A DNA stretch of 64,000 bases, taken from NCBI RefSeq assembly GCF_036057275.1, contig NZ_CP107945.1, forward strand, positions 3,472,001 to 3,536,000, written 5' to 3'. The stretch comes from Streptomyces sp. NBC_00390. GTDB lineage: Bacteria > Actinomycetota > Actinomycetes > Streptomycetales > Streptomycetaceae. Every line of letters begins with the position of its first letter. The stretch's first letter is position 1. Shown here piece after piece: positions 58,178 through 64,000 of the stretch. The notes below the pieces were generated by a model. It was not told where the DNA came from. It ran no database searches and worked only from the letters and a program-made list of their open reading frames with translations. The position numbers and the translations under genes were made by a program.

Positions 58178-58726
58178 TCACGCCGTCGACGAGGCCGAGA
58201 ACGCCGTGTTGGCGAAGCACGTGATTTCGTTCGTCTTCTCAGGGACCCTCAGTTGGGTGACGGTCATCCCGGTGCCGGTCATCGCGGCCAGCAGGTGCGC
58301 GGCCGGGGTGGCGCCGTGGCGCGAGCCGCGGGCGCTCTTGCCGTCCACGGCGAGGGTGTCGGTGCCGGCCGGGTCGTGGCCCAGGAGGTCGGCCAGACCG
58401 CCGGGGCAGGTGTCCTTGATGACCCGGCGGATCGTCGCGCCGCTGGGCGGGACGCGTACGGCCAGGGCGGTTGCGGTGCGGGCACCGAGCCGGGCCAGGA
58501 CGTGCTGCGGCGCGTCGGCGGCCCACTCGTCGATCGCCGCGAAACTCCTCGCCCCGCTCACCACGGCGGAGCAGGCGATCAGCAGTACGGCCACGAAGGG
58601 GTGACGCTTCCCTCGTCGGCACCGCGGATCGGCCAGCGTGGCCAGCCGCTCGGCCAGCGGACCCGTCGCGCAGTGCTGACGGGTGGGCGACTTGACCAGG
58701 CAGACGGTGGCAGACTGGCGGCACAT
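58178..58726 (-). pseudogene. ISAs1-family transposase, 3'-truncated
   Basis: The first about 170 residues of an ISAs1 (H-repeat) transposase, starting MCRQSATVCLVKSPT. They match the second copy at 62057 through LAVDGK(S/T)ARGSR and TVTQLRV to TNEITCFA. After about 58212 the sequence is unrelated and the frame ends at 58178. The catalytic core beyond the first Asp region is missing, so it is inactive. A candidate terminal repeat of the same IS lies at 58852-58870. Confidence 0.88.
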
Positions 58727-58844
58727 CGAAGCTCCGTTGCACGAAAGGGACTTGTCAAGGTCGCCTCCGCAACGGAGCTTCGTTGCGTCTGGTCGCGTGC
58801 CCATCCAGCATCGTCACACTGCCGTGACCTGCACACTCACAAGG

Positions 58845-59111
58845 TCACTGGGACTTTGCAATCGCCCTGGCCTCAGTCCTGGTGAGGTCGGTTGTCCAGG
58901 GCTGGCGGCACTTGTCTTTGCTGCCTGCGTGTGTTGTGGTGCTGAGGAGGGTGGAGGTGTCCGCTCGTTGTGCGGCGACAGCGACTTGTGGGGCGGTGAT
59001 GCCTGCAAGGACGAGGGCGAGGGAGGCGAGGGCGCCGCCGGCGTGCCAGTTGACCCGTCGGGGCAGTGGTCCCAGCGGTGACCGCGGGGGCGGGGTGCGG
59101 TCCAAGGGCAT
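58845..59111 (-). CDS. Small secreted protein truncated by IS end
   Basis: An 88 aa frame from ATG at 59111 (AGGAG site) with a signal peptide: basic start, then GGALASLALVLAGITA and a probable cleavage at AVAA. A short mature part contains SKDKCRQPWTTDL. The last residues (RAIAKSQ) are encoded by the terminal repeat of the ISAs1 copy (58852-58870), so the native C-terminus has been lost. It is 67 bp downstream of the YVTN gene on the same strand and probably in its operon. Confidence 0.65.
   Translation of the reverse strand: MPLDRTPPPRSPLGPLPRRVNWHAGGALASLALVLAGITAPQVAVAAQRADTSTLLSTTTHAGSKDKCRQPWTTDLTRTEARAIAKSQ
58852..58870. repeat. ISAs1 terminal inverted repeat (first copy)
   Basis: GGACTTTGCAATCGCCCTG. 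Its reverse complement aligns with CAGGGCTGATTCAAAGTCC at 60841-60859 with two offset indels. It marks one end of the truncated IS copy that spans about 58212-58870. Confidence 0.7.
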
Positions 59112-59178
59112 GCTTTTCTCCTGATTGTTGAGGGCGTTCACGGCGCGAGCGCGGGCGTCGCTGGTTGCGGCCCTTGTT

Positions 59179-60420
59179 TCATGGTGTGTTGTCGGCGCAC
59201 ACGGCGTAGGGGGTGGCGGTGATCGTCTCATCGGTGTCGTTGACGAGGCCGACCTCCCAGGTGTCGTCGACCGGCTTGCTGACGAGGTCGCTCGCGGGGG
59301 GACCGGTAAGTTCGAAACCGCCGCCGGCGATGACACTGCCCGCAGGGCACTCGGCCGTCGCCGTCGCCCGCACAATGCCGATCGCCACACCGACGGGGAA
59401 GCTGCCGACGGGGACGGTGGCGGCGACCGTGTTGGAGGCGGTGTCGATCACCGACACATCGCCCGAGCCTGCGTTGGCGACGTAGACGAAGGCGCCGTCC
59501 GGGGTGACCGCCACACCGAAGGGGGCGGCCCCGACGGGGACGGTGACGGTGACCGTGTTGGAGGCGGTGTCGATCACCGACACATCGCCCGAGCCTGTGT
59601 TGGCGACGTAGACGAAGGCGCCGTCCGGGGTGACCGCCACACCGTTGGGGCCGTTCCCGACGGGGACGGTGACGGTGACCGTGTTGGAGGCAGTGTCGAT
59701 CACCGACACATTGCCCGAGTTTCGGTTGGTGACGTAGACGAAGGCGCCGTCCGGGGTGACCGCCACACCGACGGGGAGGCTGCCGACGGGGACGGTGGCG
59801 GCGACCGTGTTGGAGGCAGTGTCGATCACCGACACATTGCCCGAGTTTCGGTTGGCGACGTAGACGAAGGCGCCGTCCGGGGTGACCGCCACACCGATGG
59901 GGGCGTCCCCGACGGGGACGGTCGCGGCGACCGTGTTGGAGGCAGTGTCGATCACCGACACATCGTCCGAGCCTGAGTTGGTGACGTAGACGAAGGCGCC
60001 GTCCGGGGTGACCGCCACACCGTCGGGGGTGTCCCCGACGGGGACGGTCGCGGCGACCGTGTTGGAGGCAGTGTCGATCACCGACACATCGTCCGAGCCT
60101 GCGTTGGTGACGTAGACGAAGGCGCCGTCCGGGGTGACCGCCACACCGGCGGGGGCGGCCCCGACGGGGACGGTCGCGGCGACCGTGTTGGAGGCAGTGT
60201 CGATCACCGACACATTGCCCGAGTTTCGGTTGGCGACGTAGGCGAAGGTCCCGGTCACCGCTGCCGCCGGGGTGGCCAGCGCAAGAGGGGCCGCCAAACC
60301 AGCCACCACCGCCAGACCAGCCACCCACGCCCGCAGCCACAACCACAACGGACGCCGGCCGTCGCCCTCTTCCGCCCCGGTTGCCCGCTGCGGCAGCCGC
60401 AACACCGCGATACCCGACAT
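59179..60420 (-). CDS. Secreted seven-repeat YVTN beta-propeller protein
   Basis: A 413 aa exported protein. A signal peptide (LWLWLRAWVAGLAVVAGLAA, cleavage after ATPAAA) precedes seven near-identical 42-residue YVTN repeats (VAVTPDGAFVYVTN, GDVSVIDTASNTVAATVPVG), which should close a seven-bladed propeller. A roughly 70-residue C-terminal domain with ECPAGSVIAGGGFEL and two Cys ends the protein. I chose the ATG at 60420 (AGGAGG 6 nt upstream). It is cargo of the tRNA-Tyr element. The role is unknown; surface binding is likely. Confidence 0.88.
   Translation of the reverse strand: MSGIAVLRLPQRATGAEEGDGRRPLWLWLRAWVAGLAVVAGLAAPLALATPAAAVTGTFAYVANRNSGNVSVIDTASNTVAATVPVGAAPAGVAVTPDGAFVYVTNAGSDDVSVIDTASNTVAATVPVGDTPDGVAVTPDGAFVYVTNSGSDDVSVIDTASNTVAATVPVGDAPIGVAVTPDGAFVYVANRNSGNVSVIDTASNTVAATVPVGSLPVGVAVTPDGAFVYVTNRNSGNVSVIDTASNTVTVTVPVGNGPNGVAVTPDGAFVYVANTGSGDVSVIDTASNTVTVTVPVGAAPFGVAVTPDGAFVYVANAGSGDVSVIDTASNTVAATVPVGSFPVGVAIGIVRATATAECPAGSVIAGGGFELTGPPASDLVSKPVDDTWEVGLVNDTDETITATPYAVCADNTP
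59392..60252 (-). repeat. Tandem 126 bp coding repeats of the propeller gene
   Basis: Seven head-to-tail copies of a 126 bp unit, the first partial, within the YVTN gene. They differ mainly at the tips (NRNSGN, NAGSDD, NSGSDD, NTGSGD, NAGSGD) and in the four residues after PVG. The near identity at DNA level suggests recent duplication or gene conversion. Confidence 0.88.
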
Positions 60421-60681
60421 GAAACCTCCTGCACGCACACCAGGGTGTGCTCGAATCCGGAGAAAGGCAGCGTCCGAAGCCCTCTGATACCTCTTCAGAC
60501 CGCCGCGGCACCGATGGCCGCCACCTCAGACGCTAGAAAGCACGCGCACCCCACCAGCCTCGGACATTCCCGATACCACCACACGAAGGACACCACCACG
60601 ACACACCCCCACCCATTCAGACCAATCACGGCAGCTGTAGACAGCTCTGCTGTCAATCCCCAGAAAGCGTGAAGGACTTCC
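60421..60681. other. Upstream region of the YVTN gene
   Basis: About 260 bp between the YVTN start and the IS3-family remnant. It is less GC-rich than the surroundings around 60570-60660 and contains a short palindrome AGCTGTAGACAGCT near 60631-60644. A promoter for the YVTN gene is expected, but none was identified with confidence. Confidence 0.35.
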
Positions 60682-62057
60682 TTATGCTGCTCGCTCCTCC
60701 TGATGCGCTCGTGTCCTGGCGTCGGTGACGGTTCGTTCGAATTCCACCGGAGCCAGTCCGCCGGCGGCGCTGTGTCTGCGGCGCGTGTTGGAAGTCCGCG
60801 ATCCACGTGGCGATCTTCAGCCGAGCCTCGGTGCGGGTGGCAGGGCTGATTCAAAGTCCTGGTGATCATGTAACTGTGCCGGTCAGGGTGGGAATGTCGA
60901 GGAGGTCCAGGGGGGCGGGTGAAGGGCTGGTAGGAGATCTCGCGGAGGGCTGCAGCGATGTTGGCGTGGCCAGCCGCGCGGAGCCGGTTGATCGCCAGGC
61001 TGCGGAGGGTGGCCATGTTCGCCGGGCCGTGTCCGGTGCGGACCGGGGAGGCGTCCTCGGCGAACGTGGTGTCGCGGACGAAGTGGAGCCGGTTCTCGAT
61101 GGTCCACTGCGAGCGGACGATGCGCGCGAGCCGTTGCGGGGAGGCTTGTCGGCTGGTCAGGTCCGTGATGACGTAGACCGTCTCACGGGTGCGTTTGCCG
61201 GTTCTGGTGTTGGTGCGGTGCCGGGTGATCTGCGCGACCTGCGCGGCGTGCGCGGCGTGCGCGGCGTGCGGAAAATCGACACCGAGATCGGTGATGGTCA
61301 GGGCCTTCACGACCCGGGTCTCTACACGGCCGTGGCCTTGGTTTCGGTCGTAGAACTTCGCCCGTGACCGGTCCCAGGGCAAGGTCCTGAGCTGCTCGTA
61401 CAGGCCGGGCTGGTTCTTCTTGACGGTGAAGGCGTAGTGCGCCTCCTTCTTCTCGACGAGGAACCGGGCGTGTTCACGCTGGGTGTGCAGCGCGTCCGCG
61501 GTGACGACGATGCCGGTCAGGTCGTAGGTCTCCAACAGGGCGGCGAAGCAGGTGATTTCGTTGGTCTTGTCCTGCACCCGTAACTGGGTCACGGTCTGGC
61601 CAGTGCCAGTCATCGCGGCGAGCAGGTGCGCGGCCGGGGTGTCGCCGGATCGGGAGCCGCGGGCGGTCTTGCCGTCCACGGCCAGGGTGTCCGTACCGGC
61701 CAAGTCACATCCCAGCAGGTCGGCCAGCCCGCCCGGGCACGTGTCTTTCAGCACGCGACGGATGGTCGAGGTGCTCGGCGCAACGCGCACCCTGAACACC
61801 GTCGCGGTGCGGGCGCCGAGCCGGGCCAGGGCATCCTGTGGAGTGGCCCTCGCCCACTGGCCGATCGCCGCCGGCGACCGGGCCCCGGCCAGCACTGCCG
61901 AGCAGGCGACCAGCAGCACGCTCGCGAACGAGTGACGTCTCCCGCGCCGGTCCCGGGGATCCGCCAAGGTCGCCGGCCGTTCCGGCAGGCCAGCGATGGC
62001 GCGGTCACGGCGAGTGGGCGACTTGACCAGACAGACGGTGGCAGACTGACGGCACAT
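60495..62057 (-). CDS. ISAs1-family transposase with C-terminal frameshift
   Basis: A DDE transposase of the ISAs1 (H-repeat) family. The start MCRQSATVCLVKSPT at 62057 matches the first copy. The core contains LAVDGKTARGSR, GIVVTADALHTQREHARFLV and HYAFTVKKNQPGLY. Later come RVETRVVKALTI and SQWTIENRLHFVRDTTF. Near 60916 a run of six G (plus strand) shifts the frame. In the other frame the protein would end LDLLDIPTLTGTVT at 60866, just inside the IS end. As it stands, translation reads on through the IS3 remnant to 60495. The core residues are present; activity is doubtful. Confidence 0.82.
   Translation of the reverse strand: MCRQSATVCLVKSPTRRDRAIAGLPERPATLADPRDRRGRRHSFASVLLVACSAVLAGARSPAAIGQWARATPQDALARLGARTATVFRVRVAPSTSTIRRVLKDTCPGGLADLLGCDLAGTDTLAVDGKTARGSRSGDTPAAHLLAAMTGTGQTVTQLRVQDKTNEITCFAALLETYDLTGIVVTADALHTQREHARFLVEKKEAHYAFTVKKNQPGLYEQLRTLPWDRSRAKFYDRNQGHGRVETRVVKALTITDLGVDFPHAAHAAHAAQVAQITRHRTNTRTGKRTRETVYVITDLTSRQASPQRLARIVRSQWTIENRLHFVRDTTFAEDASPVRTGHGPANMATLRSLAINRLRAAGHANIAAALREISYQPFTRPPGPPRHSHPDRHSYMITRTLNQPCHPHRGSAEDRHVDRGLPTRAADTAPPADWLRWNSNEPSPTPGHERIRRSEQHKEVLHAFWGLTAELSTAAVIGLNGWGCVVVVSFVWWYRECPRLVGCACFLASEVAAIGAAAV
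60682..60840 (-). pseudogene. IS3-family transposase C-terminal remnant
   Basis: Two short minus-strand frames together give the end of an IS3-family OrfB: EARLKIATWIADF, then after a one-base shift NTRRRHSAAGGLAPVEFE and the stop at 60684-60682. The fragment stops exactly at the ISAs1 terminal repeat (60841), so the ISAs1 copy landed in or next to an already present IS3 element. Confidence 0.8.
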
Positions 62058-62110
62058 CAAGGCTCCGGTGGGGCTGGGCGACTTGCAAAGTCACCCGCTC
62101 CAACCGGAGC
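60841..62110. mobile_element. ISAs1-family insertion sequence, second copy
   Basis: It begins with the terminal repeat CAGGGCTGATTCAAAGTCC at 60841 and carries the transposase gene. The other end, near 62110, lies at the truncated 5' end of the integrase; no matching terminal repeat was found there, so the right boundary is approximate. A GC-rich hairpin just upstream of the transposase start (about 62064-62112) is also present, as a variant, in the first copy. Confidence 0.75.
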
Positions 62111-62581
62111 CTCGCGCACCAATCCCGGCACCTGAAGGCTCGGGCGCCGAAGGATTCGCGGCCCGTCCCGATCCCGCCGCACTTCGTGGCTGTGCTGCGG
62201 CAGCACCTCGAGCTGCACGGCACGGCTCCGGACGGTCTCCTGTTCCGCACGGCTCGTGGAGGGCTCCTCCAGGAGTCCGGGTACGGCGATGTCTGGGCGA
62301 AGGCGCGGGCAGCGGTTCTCACGGAGGTGGAAAGCGCCTCGCTCCTCGCTCGAAGGCCGTATGACCTCCGTCATGCGGGGGTGTCGTTCTGGCTCAGCTC
62401 GGGCGTGGACCCCATGGAGTGCGCTCGGCGTGCCGGCCACACGATCGCTGTTCTCTTCCGCGTCTATGCGAAGGTCCTCGCACATACCCAGGAGCGCGCG
62501 AACCGCAGGATCGACGAAGCACTCAGGGAGTGGCACACACCCGAGCCCTCCCCCGGGGGACACCTGGGGGACACGGGCTGA
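62111..62581 (+). pseudogene. Tyrosine integrase, 5'-truncated
   Basis: The C-terminal about 155 residues of a site-specific tyrosine recombinase. They contain ARAPKDSRPVPIPPHFV, APDGLLFRTARGG, YDLRHAGVSFWL (Arg and His of the catalytic box), AGHTIAVLFRVYAK (second His and nucleophile Tyr), and a tail rich in Arg/Glu. The N-terminal domains and the first catalytic Arg are lost at the IS junction near 62110, so it cannot work. Its 3' end lies 135 bp from tRNA-Tyr, the usual arrangement for an actinobacterial integrase beside its att site. Confidence 0.88.
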
Positions 62582-62664
62582 TCAGAGGCGGTACATAGCC
62601 GGATCGAGGTGAGACAAACCGCCACTTTCCTCCCATCGGCCTCCTGAGCGTGCCAGCCAACGCA

Positions 62665-62708
62665 GAACCCCCCTCGAAGCTGCGTTTCCGCAGTTCAGAG
62701 GGGGGTTC
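62665..62708 (-). terminator. tRNA-Tyr terminator
   Basis: An 11 bp stem GAACCCCCCTC (62665-62675) with GAGGGGGGTTC (62698-62708), 9 nt beyond the tRNA 3' end. A diverged copy with a 7 bp stem sits at 57989-58026 beside the partial tRNA. Confidence 0.8.
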
Positions 62709-62716
62709 CTCAAGCG

Positions 62717-62798
62717 TGGCGGCGCCAGGATTCGAACCTGGGTAGGCTAAGCCGACGGATTTACAGTCCGCTCCCATTGGCCACTCGGGCACACCGCC
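62717..62798 (-). tRNA. tRNA-Tyr (GTA)
   Basis: An 82 nt class II tRNA with a long variable arm. The acceptor GGCGGTG pairs with CGCCGCC, the anticodon loop ACTGTAAAT carries GTA, and the T-arm is CCAGGTTCGAATCCTGG. Its 3' part (to 62766) is the attachment site of the integrated element. The tRNA has been restored intact by the integration. Confidence 0.97.
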
Positions 62799-62991
62799 AT
62801 GGGATGTTGCCGGAAGCGGATCCGCTGTGGGCGGTGCTCCGTGGCAACGACGTAAACGATACCTGATGCCCGGGGGTGCTCCGCCACCGGATTGATCAGC
62901 ACTTTGGGCGGGCGGGGATGGCTAGGCTTGGCCGAGCGGTCCGGTCAGACCGGCCGCGCCTTCACGCACCCGATACAAGGAGCCACAGGAC

Positions 62992-63480
62992 ATGGCCGAC
63001 TCCAGTTTCGACATCGTCTCGAAGGTCGAGCGGCAGGAGGTCGACAACGCCCTCAACCAGGCCGCGAAGGAGATCTCGCAGCGCTACGACTTCAAGAACG
63101 TCGGGGCGTCGATCGCCTGGTCCGGCGAGAAGATCCTGATGCAGGCGAACTCCGAGGACCGCGTCAACGCGATCCTGGACGTCTTCCAGACGAAGCTGGT
63201 CAAGCGCGGGATCTCGCTGAAGTCTCTGGACGCGGGAGAGCCGCAGCTCTCAGGCAAGGAGTACAAGATCTTCGCCTCGATCGAGGAGGGCATCTCGCAG
63301 GAGAACGCCAAGAAGGTGGCGAAGATCATCCGCGACGAGGGCCCCAAGGGCGTCAAGGCGCAGGTCCAGGGCGACGAGCTGCGGGTCAGCTCGAAGAGCC
63401 GGGACGACCTGCAGGCCGTGCAGGCGCTGCTGAAGGGGCAGGACTTCGACTTCGCCCTGCAGTTCGTGAACTACCGCTGA
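62992..63480 (+). CDS. YajQ-family nucleotide-binding protein
   Basis: A 162 aa protein of the YajQ/DUF520 family: two ferredoxin-like domains, ADSSFDIVSKVERQEVDNAL at the start, EISQRYDFKNVGASI and KGVKAQVQGDELRVSSKSRD. YajQ homologues bind cyclic di-GMP or other nucleotides in Gram-negative bacteria; in Streptomyces the ligand is unproven. The ATG at 62992 follows an AAGGAG-like site. It marks the return to core chromosome beyond tRNA-Tyr. Confidence 0.94.
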   Translation: MADSSFDIVSKVERQEVDNALNQAAKEISQRYDFKNVGASIAWSGEKILMQANSEDRVNAILDVFQTKLVKRGISLKSLDAGEPQLSGKEYKIFASIEEGISQENAKKVAKIIRDEGPKGVKAQVQGDELRVSSKSRDDLQAVQALLKGQDFDFALQFVNYR

Positions 63481-63505
63481 TCTCGGCGGGCGCGCCGGGG
63501 CGGCC

Positions 63506-63536
63506 GGGGGCGGAGCGGATCGATCGCTCCGCCCCC
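63506..63536 (+). terminator. yajQ terminator
   Basis: A perfect 12 bp stem (63506-63517 with 63525-63536, loop GATCGAT), 25 nt beyond the yajQ stop. Confidence 0.85.
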
Positions 63537-63670
63537 GCCCTGTTGGACGTCATGTCGGAAATCCGCCAGCTTACGTCGGCCGGTCGCCGCAGACTCGGAC
63601 ACGTAGGAAGACGGAGAAGACGTACAGGACGTCAGGACACACGGAGCACCCCAAGGAGGGGAACGGAGCC

Positions 63671-64000
63671 ATGACCACTGTGTACGCGGTCGTCGACAGC
63701 CCGCTGGGCGCACTGCTGCTGGTGGGCGAGAATTCCGCCACCGCGAACGGCGGTACCGCGCTCGCCTCGCTCTCCGTGCCCGGGCAGAAGGGCGGGGTCG
63801 CCGTCCAAGGCGGCTGGCGCGACGATCCGGCGGCCTTCACGGAGATCGGCAGGCAGCTGACGGCGTACTTCGAAGGGCGGCTGACCCTGTTCGACATCGA
63901 GTACGTCGACGGCGGAACCCCGTTCCAGCGGCGAGTGTGGCAGGCACTGGAAGAGATTCCGTACGGGCAGACGACGACCTACGGGAAGATCGCCGAACGC
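63671..64000 (+). CDS. ogt: Methylated-DNA--protein-cysteine methyltransferase (5' part)
   Basis: The first 110 codons of an O6-alkylguanine-DNA alkyltransferase, cut by the window edge. FDIEYVDGGTPFQRRVWQAL and IPYGQTTTYGKIAER are the start of the DNA-binding domain; the PCHR active-site Cys lies beyond the window. The N-terminal domain begins TTVYAVVDSPLGALLLV. GGAG precedes the ATG at 63671. It repairs O6-methylguanine by irreversible methyl transfer to itself. Confidence 0.9.
   Translation, partial: MTTVYAVVDSPLGALLLVGENSATANGGTALASLSVPGQKGGVAVQGGWRDDPAAFTEIGRQLTAYFEGRLTLFDIEYVDGGTPFQRRVWQALEEIPYGQTTTYGKIAER

Larger units (their letters stand above)
58031..62766. mobile_element. Decayed tRNA-Tyr-integrated element (SLP1-like)
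   Basis: A 4.7 kb segment bracketed by an exact 56 bp direct repeat (58031-58086 and 62711-62766) covering the 3' part of tRNA-Tyr from the anticodon loop outward. Inside are a 5'-truncated tyrosine integrase next to the intact tRNA, two ISAs1-family copies, an IS3-family remnant and two cargo genes for exported proteins. No replication or transfer gene remains. tRNA-Tyr beside yajQ is, as I recall, where SLP1 sits in S. coelicolor. The repeat and integrase remnant are seen directly; the SLP1 relation is inferred. Confidence 0.85.

Noticed and set aside
59392..60252. CRISPR-like periodic repeats
   Set aside because: The 126 bp period is fully explained by in-frame YVTN propeller repeats.

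Overview
The window is a high-GC actinobacterial chromosome segment, almost certainly from a Streptomyces. The evidence is the codon use, the GTG/TTG starts, the RpoB, RpoC, EF-Tu and S12 sequences, and the order str operon, rpoBC, rplJL, rplKA, nusG, secE, murB. With the TTG start chosen here, RpoB residue numbering matches the numbering used for S. coelicolor. Three broad zones can be read.

1-40.7 kb is core translation and transcription machinery, mostly on the minus strand. It holds the first eight genes of the S10 operon (rpsJ to rpsC, the last cut by the window edge), tuf, fusA, rpsG, rpsL, rpoC, rpoB, rplL, rplJ, rplA, rplK, nusG, secE and tRNA-Trp. Then come an aspartate-type aminotransferase, adenosine deaminase, murB, an MFS efflux pump with its TetR regulator and a matched pair of operators, two MaoC-type dehydratase subunits, rpmG, tRNA-Met and tRNA-Thr. 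Between the S10 operon and tuf lies a 7.6 kb block. It contains a frameshifted membrane-anchored protein, a two-gene RNA-repair cassette (ligase-kinase plus a five-module end-processing protein) and a secreted PIG-L deacetylase. Strong intrinsic terminators separate most units, and an attenuator-like hairpin precedes rplJ.

40.7-57.8 kb is accessory. It holds a catalytically degenerate amidohydrolase, an NAD(P)-binding protein and a GyrI-like protein. A 528 bp inverted-repeat-bounded element follows, carrying nine 33 bp tandem repeats. Next is a minus-strand catabolic operon: TauD/TfdA dioxygenase, MFS permease, aldehyde dehydrogenase, acyl-CoA ligase, GMC oxidoreductase and FAD monooxygenase, with a TetR gene upstream. 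I infer a pathway that oxidises an alcohol or ether through aldehyde and acid to an acyl-CoA; the substrate is unknown. Small hypothetical genes, an amphi-Trp protein and two translationally coupled SnoaL-like proteins complete the zone.

58.0-62.8 kb is a decayed integrative element. An exact 56 bp copy of the tRNA-Tyr 3' part (58031-58086) and the intact tRNA-Tyr (62717-62798) bracket a 5'-truncated tyrosine integrase, two ISAs1-family insertion sequence copies, an IS3-family transposase remnant, a secreted seven-repeat YVTN beta-propeller gene and a small secreted protein truncated by an IS end. tRNA-Tyr is the known attachment site of the S. coelicolor element SLP1, so this is probably an SLP1-like remnant. 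Beyond it the core chromosome resumes with a YajQ-family gene and the start of a methylated-DNA--protein-cysteine methyltransferase gene.
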